NCBI GenBank assembly: GCA_002286855.1
Contig: NRSV01000006.1
Location: forward strand, 124,001-188,000
Length of the DNA stretch: 64,000 nucleotides
Source of the DNA: Bipolaris cookei
Lineage: Eukaryota > Ascomycota > Dothideomycetes > Pleosporales > Pleosporaceae
Reading direction: 5' to 3'
Notes under the pieces: generated by a model
The model's input: only the letters and a program-made list of their open reading frames with translations
Told to the model about the DNA's origin: nothing
Database searches by the model: none
Shown: positions 22,863 through 34,764 of the stretch, piece after piece
How positions within the stretch are numbered: the first letter of the stretch is position 1
How the letters are laid out: each line of letters begins with the position of its first letter
Program-made: the position numbers and the translations under genes

Positions 22863-25264
22863 CTATACTTCTGTTGCACCGGCGAAGTCAAAGTCGCCAA
22901 AGTTACCAAGCCCGTCGTTGTCACCAGTGTGCAAAAATGAATCAAAGTCAAACGTCTCGAGCGCGCCGCCGTCGTCGGGGAAGTTGAGACCAAGGTCGAA
23001 ACTATTAGGCTATTGGAGTGTTAGCAAATGTATTATGAACAACATCAAAACAGTAAACGTACATCAGGATCAATACTGCCAAATGGTTGACCGCCTCCGT
23101 TGTCCATGGGTTGGTCGGCGGGCGCTGGTGGTTGCACAGGCTGCTGTGGCTGACCATTTTGTCCCTGGTTGAAAGACTGCTTGTGAACTGGCGTAATTGG
23201 GGCCACGGGAGTGGAAGACGTCGGAGTAGGAGGCTCTTCGCCGTTTGTTGCTGCTGGAGTCGCACCTGTATTCGCCCCTTTCTTGTTTGCGGGCTTCTAC
23301 AATCAACATCAATGTTGCTCAAGGGTGGAATGAAATCTAGAAACTTTACCTTATTGTCCTTGGTAGGCTTCTTCTTCGGATTGGCCTTATTGGTTTGAGA
23401 CGGAGTCGGTGGATTCGGGTTAGATTGTGACGGAGAGGGCTCGGGTCGTGGTTGTTCGTTCGTAGGTGCTGGAGGTGGTGGCATTTGCTGGCGCTGCTGT
23501 GGGTTCTGGCCCATGGGTCCTCCCATTTGCTGACCACCGGGCATCATGCCAGGCTGAGGCCCACCACGCCAGCCATTCTGTTGCATCTGCCCGTTACGCA
23601 TGGCCTCCATTTGTGCGGGCGTTATCTGTTGACCACCAAAGTTGGGTGGCTGCGGATGTGAGCTCGGGGGGCGCATGCCCATTGGGCCGTTCTGAGGCAT
23701 TCCCTGAGGATAGAACTGCGGGGGCATTCCTGGGGGTGCCAGGCTAGGGTCAAAGTTCATGTTCGGTGCAGGAGATGCGCGCTGCTGTCCCATGATGCCT
23801 TCTGGCATGGGGGAGCCGGGGAGATTCTGCTGACCCAACTTGGGCGTACCCCGCTTCATCTGGTCGGCGGGATTGGGTGAAGGACCACCGGCTCTGCTAC
23901 CTTGTGGTGACATGGCTGCCCCAAAACCTGGGGCGCCCATGACACCTTGCTGTGGGTGACCGGACTGGTTATCCTGTTCCTGTCGTGCCATGAGTAGTCG
24001 TTTCTTGTTCTGTTGTTCGAGAAGCATAAGCTGCATCTGGTAGTCCTGCAGGGCATGGTTGCCTTGCTGAGGTGCACCTGGAGGGTTGGTGGGCATATTG
24101 CCGGGTCGTGGCCCGTTGCCAGTAAAGAGGTTTTCTTGGCCTTCAAGGCCGGGCTGGGCCATTGGAGAGCCTTGGACGCCAGAGTTCATACCCTGGGGGG
24201 ACGACGTGTTACTCATTGCCACTCTGTGTTGATGGGCCAGGCTTTGGGCATATACCTCGATGTTCTTCTGTTGCGCACCTGGGCCTTGCGGCATGAACTC
24301 GTTGAACTGGTTGTTGGGCATGTTACCAGCGTTCATACCACCTGGATGACATTGTACGTTAGTTGACATACTCGGGCAGGGTCTTGACAAATGGACGTAC
24401 CACCATCGACACGCGGACGCTTGTTTGGGGACGGGGCATTCTCATTGGATCCGGGCGAGTTTGGACGCTGGCCGTTCATATCCATGCTTGAGCCATCCCG
24501 CTGCATCTGCGCCGTCATCATGCCGGGACCCTTCATCTGCTGCATACCCGCCATGGGGTTGCCAGTGCTGCTGCGCGGTTAGCGGATGGTGTTGAATATC
24601 ACGACGGTGGTGCAAAGGAAAACATACGGTCGGTTGTTGTTCATGGCTGCAGCCCGCTTAAGATCGGTCTGGTTACCGTTGGTCATTGCGCCGTTTCTCA
24701 TCATCTGGTATTGCGCGTTCATGGGGTTGTTCATCATCATGCGCTGGTTTCGCTGCTCATTCTGCAACTGGCCAAGGTTCTGAGAGGTCCGTTAGTGGCC
24801 TGCTATACGTGTAAATGAGCTGGGGCAAGATTGCCACCTACCCGGTTGTGGCCGACGTATTGAATCGCGTTCTTTGAGGCATTGCTGCGCGGCTTGGTGG
24901 CCGTGTAAATGTCCCAGAACTGGACCCACCAGTCGAGCAGGAAGGAATTGTCTGCGACCTGGTTGGGGGGCAGCGAGGGAAGAGGCAGGTCGTCTATCTG
25001 CTCAATCGCGTCGGCGCCATTCATCTTGCTGTTGGGGCTGGCCTTTTCCGTGGCCATCTTCATGTCGCATTCAAGCATGGCGCGCGCCAGGTTGAGGTGC
25101 TTGTTCCGCAGAAAGTAGTCGTAGATGTACGTGTTGAGCTTCTCGGTGGGGTCGGTGCCCTTGCCGCCGGGTTGCGCCATGTTGCGCATCATGGGGGTGC
25201 CATCAACGACGCCGTTGTTCGCATTCATGGCCGCCATCTGCGCCATTTGCTGTTGGTTCTGCAT
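22863..25264 (-). CDS. LisH-domain transcriptional regulator, Flo8/Som1-like
   Basis: A nuclear regulator like yeast Flo8 and filamentous-fungal Som1/SomA, which act downstream of cAMP-PKA in adhesion, development and virulence. Six exons: 25264-24842, 24779-24628, 24570-24401, 24341-23350, 23296-23063 and 23009-22863; introns are 53-62 nt and phases agree, giving 705 residues. The LisH motif (TYIYDYFLRNKHLNLARAML) is at about 45-64, followed by the conserved 'FLLDWWVQFWDIYTA' block (LUFS-type region). The middle 450 residues are Gln/Pro/Gly/Met/Asn-rich and disordered, with a basic KRPR patch near a splice junction. The C-terminus is acidic and Phe-rich (DFDSF, GDFDF), like an activation domain. 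The acceptor at 24571-24573 is a tandem CAGCAG. The start at 25264 is the first ATG of the frame; an upstream exon cannot be excluded. Confidence 0.82.
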
Positions 25265-26644
25265 CGCGACGATGCGTGGGGGGCGGGTGTGGCAGGCACG
25301 GAAGACGGGTGGGGAGTTAGCGATGGATGCGCGGTGCTAGCAATAGACGCGATATGTGTCGTGCACCTCGGTGCTGGATGGACGGACTACAACAGCATGG
25401 GATGTCGTCGCCACGAGAGATCGGAGCCGGAGCCGGAGCGGCGTGCCAGGGACCTGCTCAGCCTGCGAGGGACGGCGGCAAGGCTGTAGGCGCGCAAGTC
25501 GTGGGTGGGCGGGATGGAGGGCAGCCGAGAAAGGGTAGCGACGGTGGTGTCGCGATGGAAAAGGCGGCGGCTGATGCACGGTATGGGACTGGGGGTTAGC
25601 GTGAAGGAAGGACTTTGAGAGGGGATGTCAGCGGCGCGCTCTGCACGGAGGCTGCCAAGAGATGGGATCACGACAACAACGACAACGACAACCGAGGATC
25701 CGCCTACGTGATGGAGCGCGTCAGGCGACAAAAAGGCTCGGAGGAACAGTGGACAGGTCGTGGGAAGATTGTGACGCCCCGGGAATCGAGGGGAAGAGCG
25801 GCGGCCGCTCGCTGAGCTGCGCCAAGTCATGCCCACGTGACTGAGTATTATTAGACTTTGGCCTCGCACCAGCCTCCCCTTTGCGCACCAGCGCGCCCTC
25901 AGCAAAAACTGCACTCTGCTGCTTGCTTTTGGTCCTGCATTGGCTGCTCCCCGACACGCCTCACGCCATTGCTGTTTGCTGTGTTATCGTTGTCGTTGTC
26001 TGCGTCGCAGTCGTCGCAGTCGCAGTCGTCAAGACAAGGCCCCGTTACACACCACGCCCCGACGGGCTGCGAGGGTGCGTGGTGGGGCATGTGCATGTAA
26101 CGCGACCTGGACACCTCCACGGCGCCGGCTGCTCGAGCGGGGGACACAGCACAGTGTATACCTTGTTGGCCTCGCGCGCACCCAGTCGCCCTGGCCCAGC
26201 CATCAATCAATCAATCCTCAACCGTGGGCAGATGCGCACTCATCAATACACACATTCACGCACGTGCAGAGCAAAAAGAGGACCCCCTTCACCAATCTAT
26301 CGTGTTGCGGGTGCGAGTGCAAGTGCGAGTGCAATTGCGCCATTGTGCAATTGTGCCCTCATGCGCCTCGCTGACCGCCTACAACTGTGCAATTCTATCC
26401 GTCGCAATGCATCGGATCCCATGCCAAATGCAGCCTGCCCGTCTGGCATAGACTTTAGACATTGGTGGCGGTGTGTAATTCTCTAGCAAACGGGGCCCTG
26501 TGCATATCGCTGTCTCGTTGGTCAAGTGACCTCAGTTAGAGTCGTCCACACTGTACATGCCTGTTTAGCAACCGCTGTCCCACATGCTCAAGACATCAAT
26601 TGAAGCATGTGTCCTCTCTCTATCTCACCCTTGCTCCTTGTCTT
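25265..26644. other. Upstream region of the Som1-like gene, no gene seen
   Basis: 1.4 kb between the Som1-like start and the bet3 stop, both on the minus strand. Long open frames on both strands are GC-driven and low complexity (Arg/Ala/Ser-rich). Short repeats such as GTCGTTGTC and GCGAGTGCAA words occur near 25990-26020 and 26310-26345. Confidence 0.45.
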
Positions 26645-27448
26645 CTACTCATCATCTGGTGGCATCTCATCGTCAATGTAGCGAACCAGTGATATCCTCA
26701 TCTCCGTGGTGTCGTTGCCTCGTAGGACGTCACTGACAAAGTGCGCTTCGACTTGCATGTGTACCTAGTTCGGAAATGAGTGCTTTGTTTACCTGCAATG
26801 TCGCAGTAAAGTATAGCCCAAGGCAAACGTACCATCTCCAATGCACCCCGCAGTACACCCACTAATATATTGGAGAACCACAGCTCATCCTGCGCGCGCC
26901 CATCATCTGGTAACTCGACGAAATCGGCAAGTGGGTTTTCTTCGAAGATGAGGGAGAATTGCTTGTTGTCGCTCGACCAGTTCGTAATGGTTGGGGTAAT
27001 GTTGAGGAAGATTTTGAAGCCGACCTGTACTGCACATCAGCTGCTGAACAATCAATCCATCTGCGACTAGAAAGGGCTACCTTGGAGATCATCTCGGCCA
27101 CCTCTCGAAAGTTGGTGCAAGCAGGCGCACTTGACTTTGCGAGGAAATCTTCAATCAACCGTATTCCGATGTTATACCCCATACGCTCCAGTTGCTTGTT
27201 GACGTCTGGGTAATTGTATTCGTAGTCTTTGCATAGTTGTGCAACAATGGTTCCGTATGTGAGCGTGACTAGCTCGGCACTGACTTTATCGACTCGTGTT
27301 CTTACACAGTCAGAACCAGCAAACGCAAAAGGTTCATTCACAAGGCTTACTTCCATACTCTGACATGTATTAGCACATCGTGAAGCAGGTGCCAGGCTTG
27401 TGGAGCTCACTCCTCACCCATGCGGGCCGCTTTGGTTGACGAAGACAT
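26645..27448 (-). CDS. bet3: TRAPP complex subunit Bet3, with a 9-nt microexon
   Basis: Core subunit of the TRAPP tethering complexes that activate the Rab Ypt1 in ER-Golgi traffic. Five exons: 27448-27411, 27359-27351 (9 nt), 27300-27081, 27024-26833 and 26764-26645. The protein has 192 residues, matching yeast Bet3. Visible family blocks are VSAELVTLTYGTIVAQLCKDYEY, MGYNIGIRLIEDFLAKS with the following conserved Cys that carries palmitate in known Bet3 proteins, VGFKIFLNITPTITNWS, and 'NPLADFVELPDD' followed by 'GVLRGALEM'. The microexon supplies Val-Trp and parts of both flanking codons, giving Glu-Glu-Val-Trp-Lys-Thr-Arg. Its two flanking introns are 51 and 50 nt, each with a proper GT donor, a CTAAT or CTGAC branch site and an AG end. 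It shares a 281-bp divergent promoter with cwf17. Confidence 0.93.
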
Positions 27449-27729
27449 GGTTCACTCTGGAGGTTTTTGGCGCAATATACACGGAGGGCGAGGAGAGGGA
27501 ACTCTATAGACACGGGGTAAGGGGGTATGTAAGGTTGCTATGATTGAGTCGTGTCGTCGGCGTCGGGGGGCACGCGGAGCAGCGTACCTAGCTCGGGCTG
27601 TGGAGCGTATATCTCTTGGCGCCGATCTACCCATGAGGAAAGTTCACGAGCTACTACCAGACCGCGAATTCGGACGCGACGAATCCGAAGACTCCACCAC
27701 GAAACCCATATCACCACACATACTCCGAC
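27449..27729. promoter_or_regulatory. Short bidirectional promoter, bet3 / cwf17
   Basis: 281 bases separate the two divergent start codons. No TATA box is evident on either side. Confidence 0.5.
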
Positions 27730-29152
27730 ATGTCTCGAGAGAAGCGACCTGCAAATGAGGCTTTTGGCACAAGCCAGTTGGTTAAGCGCACCAAGTCGGA
27801 TGCCAACCTTGGAGGAAGCTCTGCAGTAGCTGTAGTCAACGGCTCGAGCGTAAATGGCGCCCTCATACAAGCGGTACGTTACCACCGAGGATGTTTCTAC
27901 ACGAGTATTAAGGCTGAAGGTAGCGATGCGCTGACAGGTGCTGTAGGGGTCGCGCGCCAGCGCACTGCAGTCGCCAGTCATGGAATTAACAGGCCACTCA
28001 GGCGAAGTCTTTGCAGCACGATTCGATCCGACCGGACAATGCATCGCTTCAGGCTCTATGGATCGTTCTATATGTGAGTTTGGCCCAAGATTGGCCGGGA
28101 AATTCGTATTGACAGTAAACAGTGCTTTGGCGCAGTTCTGACACTTGCGAAAATTATGGCATCCTCACTGGTCACAAGCAGGCAGTACTCGACTTGCACT
28201 GGTCACGCGATTCCAAAGTCCTCTTCTCCGCATCGGCAGACATGTACCTGGCAAGTTGGGACGTCGAAACAGGAGAGAGAATACGAAGACATCCAGGTCA
28301 TGAGGAGGTTATCAATTGTATGGACGTGAGCAAGCGCGGTGAAGAGGTACTCGTGAGCGGTTCTGATGATGGCTATATTGGAGTAAGTGTTGCGCACAAC
28401 ATTGGCTACTGTGAGATTGGTCTAACAGCGGCAACAGATTTGGGACACTAGAACAAAAGATGCCGTAACCTTTATCCAGACCGACTTTCCCATAACAGCA
28501 ATATGCCTAGCAGAAGCTGGAAACGAGCTATTCACAGGCGGCATTGACAACGACATCAAAGTCTGGGATCTGCGGAAACAGGCAGTGACATACACACTGA
28601 TTGGGCACACTGATACGGTCACTTCGCTCCAAATGTCCCCAGACAACCAAACGCTATTATCCAACGCACACGATTCGACTGTCAGGACATGGGATGTAAG
28701 ACCCTTTGCTCCCGCTGACCGACGCATACAAACGTACGATGGAGCCCCTACCGGCCAAGAGCGCAACCTCTTGAAGGCGAACTGGGATTTCAAGGGTGAA
28801 AAGATTGCAGCTGGTAGCGGGGATCAGAGCGTGGCCGTTTGGGAGACGCGGACCGGGAAACTCTTGCACAAACTACCAGGCCACCGAGGCGCCGTCAATG
28901 ACGTGCGTTTCCACCCTCTTGGCGAACCCATTTGTAAGTTCAACCAAATTTCCTATAAGCCTCACTGCCTCGGCTGCGGCTCCCAAAGATGTCTGGATAC
29001 CCTGCCAGAAGGTGGAACCAGACGGAGGGCGGTCCGCACACCCTCTCTGTCACTCCGTTTGTCTCTTACGAAGCATCAAGCTGACTTGGCAATACTTAGT
29101 GGTCTCCGCGTCCTCAGATCGCAAGGTCATGGTAGGCGAGCTTGGCAAGTGA
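27730..29152 (+). CDS. cwf17: U5 snRNP 40 kDa WD40 protein (SNRNP40/Cwf17)
   Basis: A beta-propeller component of the U5 snRNP that contacts Prp8 in the spliceosome. Five exons: 27730-27873, 27947-28073, 28123-28382, 28438-28933 and 29100-29152. Introns are 73, 49, 55 and 166 nt; all phases agree and give 359 residues, close to human SNRNP40 (357). Seven WD repeats are visible, beginning with 'MELTGHSGEVFAARFDPTGQ' and ending 'LVSASSDRKVMVGEL'. Typical repeat ends include DNDIKVWDLR and DSTVRTWDVRPFAP, the latter a hallmark of this subfamily. The N-terminal 48 residues are a basic, disordered tail starting MSREKRP. The last intron is unusually long for this gene and the last exon encodes only 17 residues. 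Confidence 0.93.
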
Positions 29153-30410
29153 AAGGGTGAAGCTTCAGTATCTTGGCTACACAGTTCTGACTCGAAGAGA
29201 TGGGTACGAAAAGCGTGGAGAAAGGCCCCAGTAGCTTCCGGCCCAGGTAGACGTCACGCGGACGTTTATGGATAGGCTGGATACGCCGGTGCGACAGTTG
29301 ACAGGGTTTGGGAGTCGCATGTACGCACAATGGTCGACGGTGCAGCGAAACCGACGAGTATGGTCATTGAGAGGATGCGTCGAAGAGCGAGAGAGTTGGC
29401 GTAGTAGCGCAGCCAGCCGTCGACAGCAGTCTAGCCAACAATCAACCCGACGAAATTTGCTATAGCGCGCCTTCATGCCTTTACTATATTGTGCTAAGCG
29501 CACGACAATCTGCTGCCACCTTACAGCCGCGTTGCTAAAAGCAGAGCCTGGTAGTTGCGTAGACCTGATTGGGATTGGTGTTTCAGACTCTTTTTCCGAC
29601 AGCCAATCAAAGCCGGTCTTCCCCAGGTCTTTCCCTGAACTGCACTGTTGCCATCATCCTCCACACGCCCAAATGGCTCCAGAGCAGAATGCCCATGTCT
29701 ACGAACGCGGTCTGTGCTACACGTAGGATCGCTGCTCCAGCCCAGCCGCGTTTCATCGTTGCTCTCATCGCAGTCTGACACGCGACTCGTCGCGGATACG
29801 CATAGCACTCAATGCTTTCTCGACCGTGGCCGTCGTTGCTGTCCTTACCCATGTCCTAGTGCGACAGCAACTCTTCCTCCTCAACTGTGATGGCTCTATC
29901 GTCCTTTTCTTTCAGTCGTTGGTAGTTGGCAGCGGTGCTGCGCTCTGCCTGTTTCGCTTCTCTCTATTCTTTTGCATTTGCTTGGCTCAGCTGGCTCTGG
30001 ATAGCCTGCTTGCTATTTCACCCTTTATCCAATACAGTAATATTCCTCCATCGGGGATTCCTGGGCTTGTTTCGATCTTGGTAGGCGTGGAGAAGTATAA
30101 CCAACAGTTCACGCGCCGAACATTACAACACGACTCCGAGCAACACAGTCGTCCACTCATCTGGATACTACTCCACACTTTCCATCCTGTTACACCCAGA
30201 CCACGAGGCCCACATGCTGGCCTAGCCATACCGTTCGCTCGTTCATCCGTTGGGACATCTTGGGGGAAAACCAACAACAAGTGTGCCAAACCCAGGCCTC
30301 TCGTTTTGCTATAAGGGGACAGCGAGTGCTCAAGACAGAACTTGGGGTCCGCATTTCCTATTTCCTAGTTCCTGGGTCTTACCAATTTTAGAAGCTATAT
30401 ACAGAACACC
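29153..30410. other. Intergenic, upstream of membrane-protein gene
   Basis: 1.26 kb without a recognisable gene. The part after about 30100 probably includes the promoter and leader of the gene starting at 30411 (context CACCATGT). Confidence 0.45.
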
Positions 30411-31789
30411 ATGTTTCGGTCACCACTCTTCGCTTGGTCGCCACGACCAGACCAGGACCATGACATCGAGGCTTCTCCGGCAACCCAATCGCCATCTCGA
30501 TTCGGCGCCTTTCGCAGCAATGTGCGAACATTGGTCAACGGCTCGTCAGTCTATTCACAGTCGCCAGCTCTCACCAATACCAACAACCACAACGAAACAA
30601 CACCAAAAGTACCTTTTCGCGGATTTTGGAGCCGCCAGCAATCACCCAATCCAAATGCACAGCATGTCTCTGATGATGAGCCGCACGACTCACGTAACTC
30701 AAGCGCACCTCTTTCACATCACACCGCAGGCTCATATATCGGCGCCATTCAAAATCCTCAGGATCCAGAAACAGTACACTCGCGTCACCCAGCAGATGTA
30801 CGATTACCGCCTGACCACGACGGCCCGATAGATCCAGCAATTCAGCAACCCGCAGACGAGGCCAATGGAAGGCGGCATAGGCGGCGCAAGCACCGGAGGA
30901 GAACGAATCGTCGTGCGGATCGACGTGAACAGTGGGTGCGAAGAAGAGATGAGCGAGGGTCCACTGGAATCTATGTCAGGGGATCAGCTGCGCGACGGAA
31001 GATGGTTGCTGTTGTGATATCCGGAACCTTTCTGATCGTCATTCTATCCATCTGTAAGTTTTATGACACTTTGCTTGACACACGTCACACTAACCTTCGA
31101 GTACAGACCTAGGATTGGCCCTAACCAACAAAGACCTCGGCCAAGAAATCCACATCCTCTTCATCATGGTGCTACTCACCGTCACCATCTTCTTCTGCCA
31201 TTCCCTCATCCGCCTCTGCATGCTCATGCTGAACCCGCCGCGCGAAGACACACAATACATGCCCAACATGCTCGGCCCTGAGGGCTTCCAACCCATCATC
31301 CCGATCCGCGTCCACCTCCGCCGTGACGAAGAAGTGGCGCTAGAAAACGATGCCCTAGAAAACGACATGGATATCGACGACCCAGAAAAAAACATGCCAC
31401 CCCCACCCCCACCCGCCTACGGCCTCTGGCGCAGCAGCGTCCGCGTAGACCCCAATCTCATCCATTGGCAGCGCGTCGACGCCCTGAGCGAGCGCGGCAG
31501 CGCAATGTCCTCGCAAATGCCGTCCCGCGTGGGTTCTATGACCGAACAAATTCCACCACTACCCACTTCGCGCGCGGCGTCCGCGGTAGCAGAGGGACCG
31601 CGACCCCCGTCGTACGTCTCCGAAGACGGAATCAGTTACGTAGTCGAGGCTGCGCCGCGGTCTACCGTCAACAATCGCGATAGTCACTCGGGATATAGTG
31701 AAATACATCCTGCGTGGCGCCCGGGCTACGCCATGAGTGAAATCAGAGGCGGCGAGTTACCTGCGGTTGCGAATTTTAGTAGACGGTAA
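30411..31789 (+). CDS. Conserved-type two-pass membrane protein of unknown function
   Basis: Exon 1 is 30411-31053 and exon 2 is 31107-31789, with a 53-nt GTAAGT...ACAG intron; 441 residues. The N-terminal 150 residues are Ser/Pro/Asn/His-rich and disordered. A strongly Arg-rich segment (about 150-195) precedes transmembrane helix 1 (about 197-220), which is split by the intron. A short loop leads to helix 2 (about 229-250). The C-terminal tail of about 190 residues is Pro-rich with acidic patches and a PPPPPPAYG motif. By the positive-inside rule the Arg-rich segment should be cytosolic, so both tails face the cytosol. I do not recognise a named domain. Confidence 0.8.
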
Positions 31790-32083
31790 AGAAGTGAAAA
31801 AAAATTATCTTTTTATCCGTTCATTGCATTTGCAAAGTCTTCTGTTGTCATTGTCGTTGTCGTTGTTCGTTATGCTTGTTCAAAAATTAACGAGTCCGAT
31901 GTATTTTTCTCCATCTCGTCCACTTCAAAGTATTGTGTTTTGCTTTTTTTCTTTTGATTTGGATCAAAGATAATTTGAGCGTTCTCGCGGTTTTCATCGT
32001 TACATTTGCATTTGTGTCTGTTTGTTTCTATTGCGGGCATAAGCATCGTTGGTTTTTTTTTGTATCAAACGTACAATACGCAT

Positions 32084-32139
<56 letters not shown>

Positions 32140-33032
32140 TCACACATTCACATAAACCTACATACACAAGCATTACACACTTTAGTCTAAGCAATTGGCG
32201 TACTTAAAAAGGGGACAATATTCACCGTTCAATTATTCTCTTTCAAAAATTCATATCCCTCTTGCACATGATCATTGTCACATCTCCATTCTCCAACAAC
32301 CCTCCCCCACGCACATTGCGCAACACTCAAATCCCGCGGATAGAATTTATTCTAGGTAATTGAACCGCACAAAAATGTCGTCATACATACTCTATTTTTT
32401 TAGTTTCTTGCTTTCCTTCCGACACGTAAGCTCCACCCCCTGGTAGAGTATGATCGCGAGGCTTTTTTGCCACGAAAGTGAGGCGGAGGCGGGAAATCGG
32501 TGTTTCAAATCGCCACGGTAGTAAGGATGCACACACAGCGAGGAAGTACCTTGCTCCTTTGCTGTCAGTGATGCAACGGGCAGTTTAGTAAGTTAGAAAC
32601 TTAGAAGCAGGCTTAGTAGAAGGGGAAGGGGCTGGGGAAGGTCTGACCGAGGGAGAGAGAGAGTCGTAAGAAAAAGAAAAGGGTGAGGAAGAGGTGAGGT
32701 ATTTTGGGATGGTGAGGGATTGTTACGCGTTTTATAGATTTCTTTTTTTTGGAAAAAGGAAAGATGAAGGGAAACGCAATTTCGTATCTCATTTTTTTAG
32801 GGCTACATAAGTATCGTGGTGGCTCTCCAGTGTGTCGTTGGTAAATTATTGGTACCGCTATGTACCGTATTGAATCCATTCGTCGCAAATCATGTCTGTC
32901 TCGCATCTCAAATCTCATTTGCAATCGTTCCTGAGCTCCAGCTACATTGTACCAATCAAGTCATGTGCCAGTATATCTCAGAGCCGGTAACTGTACAACC
33001 TTCGTGAACATCGTCATCAGTCATCATCGTCA
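31790..33032. other. Convergent intergenic region with CA repeat
   Basis: The interval lies between the stop of the membrane-protein gene and the stop of the aquaporin gene. It contains pyrimidine-rich and T-rich sequence and a long CA tract. No gene is seen. Confidence 0.5.
32086..32138. repeat. (CA)n microsatellite
   Basis: About 26 uninterrupted AC dinucleotides. Confidence 0.95.
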
Positions 33033-34764
33033 TCAAATACTCCTCTCGCTCTTGCGACCCTCGGCGCTGACCCTGCTTGCACTCCTTGCTACACCAGGGT
33101 TCATTATGCTTCCCGGTGCAGCCGGAACGGCCGCACCACCAGGCGTCATAGGCATGGGACTGGCAGCCTGCGCGAGCGGCACGGTACTGGCGCTATGGAC
33201 GGGGCCCGGTCCTGGCGCATTACCCAGCTCAGGGTCCACGCTGACATCTCTCTTCTCCCATTCGTCCTTGATATTGTCCTGATCACTGCTGCCGTCGTCG
33301 TCTTGGCCCGGGTTAGCGACTTCGTACTCGAGAATCTTGATGAACTGGTAGAAGAGCAGGGCGAGAATGGCGCCGACGCCGGGGCCCACCCAGTAGATCC
33401 AGTGGTCTGTGTCGAAGACACCTGTTATCACACAGGGGCCAAAAGAGCGCGCGGGGTTTAGGGAACCACCGGTGTAGTAGACGCCTACGAGTTCACCAAT
33501 GAACAAAGCCAGGCCAATTCCGACAGGGGCAATGAAGGTTGCTGCGTGGAAAAGTGTTAGCCGTTGTAGCTTAAAGTGGGAGAAGTACAGCATCGAACAT
33601 ACCCTTGTGTTTCTCCTTTGCTAGCATAAAAATGGTGAAGACCAATTCTGCTGTCAACACAGCCTCAATCATTGTTCCCTGTGCCAAACTCGTTCCCTGA
33701 CCCAAAGTCGTCCTAACATTGAAGTTCGTCGGAAATAGCACACTGACCAAGTAACTTGCAAATATACTTCCGGCCATTTGTGCCGCAAACAGCAAGAAAG
33801 CTCGGATGGGGCTCAGTGCGCGACACAGTAGCATAGCAAACGTGACGGCCGGGTTGAACAAACCACCGGAGATTCGGAAAAAGACCCAGACGTTGACCAT
33901 AAGGGAAAATGCAAAAACGAGGGCAATGTACAAAAGAACAATGGGTGAGAAACCGGCAGCTTCACCTGTGGTAGTATTGTCTTGGGGCGCAGCGGCAGAT
34001 CTGATATTGGCGACTTGAGTGCCTGAAAAGGCAAAAAACAAAAACATTGTAGTCCCGACGAATTCTCCCACAAAGGCTACAAAGTCTATCATAAGAGAGT
34101 TAGTAAAAAAAGCTGTTTGTTGTTTACAACCGAATAGTATGGTAGACTTACGGTTCTTTGCATTACTTCCCATCCAAATCATCCAAGGCAATCTCATTGC
34201 CACCTCTGCACTTGGTATCGGAGGTGGGGGCCCTCTACCCCCACCAGTAACCTGTGCACCAGGATATCGTCCATATGCATCCTGATAGTATGGGTAATAC
34301 ATCTCGTAGTTTGGCCTGCCAGGAATATCTGCATAGGCAGGGTACGTGTTGGCATCCCAGTTGTTCCTAGGCATCACTCCATACCGTGCGCTTTGCTCGG
34401 GGAAGTTGTTGTACGAAGCTGGAGGGCGCGTGTGCTGTCTGTTGGCACGATATGAATCTGCTCGGGGTTCCTGGCCTTCTTCCGAGTATTCTTCTACAGA
34501 GGGTACTGGGTGATTGGAGAGATTGAAAGGTACAATTTGAGATGCTCTTCTAGGACGTGTGGGCGCAAGCGGGGGTACACTTGGTGGTTCGGTTTCTACG
34601 CGAGGGTCGAGACGTCCTGTATATGCTTGAACAGGCGTACGTAAAAAGTCCTGCCTGGATTCACTGGATGGAGTGGGATTAAGCGGCGTAGGAGAATCCA
34701 CTATCGATCTATCAGGGGCTTGCCCCGTATAGAAACGACGGAAAGTACTGCTCGATCGCGACAT
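33033..34764 (-). CDS. Aquaporin/aquaglyceroporin (MIP family) with long N-terminal tail
   Basis: A membrane channel for water and perhaps glycerol. Three exons: 34764-34152, 34085-33603 and 33541-33033; introns are 66 and 61 nt and phases agree, giving 534 residues. The first 200 residues are a disordered Pro/Arg/Ser/Tyr-rich tail. The six-helix MIP core starts at about 205. The pore motifs are both intact: Asn-Pro-Ala 282-284 (GGLFNPAVT) and Asn-Pro-Ala 394-396 (GSLNPARSFGP). The C-terminal 100 residues are acidic, then Pro/Ala/Ser-rich. The long tails resemble the Fps1/Yfl054-like and other fungal aquaporins, in which tails gate or target the channel. The residue after the second NPA is Arg, as expected. 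Transport selectivity cannot be read from motifs alone. Confidence 0.9.

Noticed and set aside
23000..23009. A later acceptor (AATAG at 23003-23002) for the last exon of the Som1-like gene.
   Set aside because: It shifts the frame away from the acidic Phe-rich C-terminus; the earlier AATAG gives the in-frame Pro-Asn-Ser-Phe-Asp-Leu.
25387..26486. Several long open frames on both strands upstream of the Som1-like gene.
   Set aside because: They are products of GC-rich, repeat-containing DNA with Arg/Ala/Ser bias and no recognisable motif.
27411..27448. An alternative bet3 model with a single 110-nt intron from 27410 to 27301.
   Set aside because: It keeps the frame but drops the Val-Trp-Lys segment expected in fungal Bet3; two well-formed short introns explain the sequence better.
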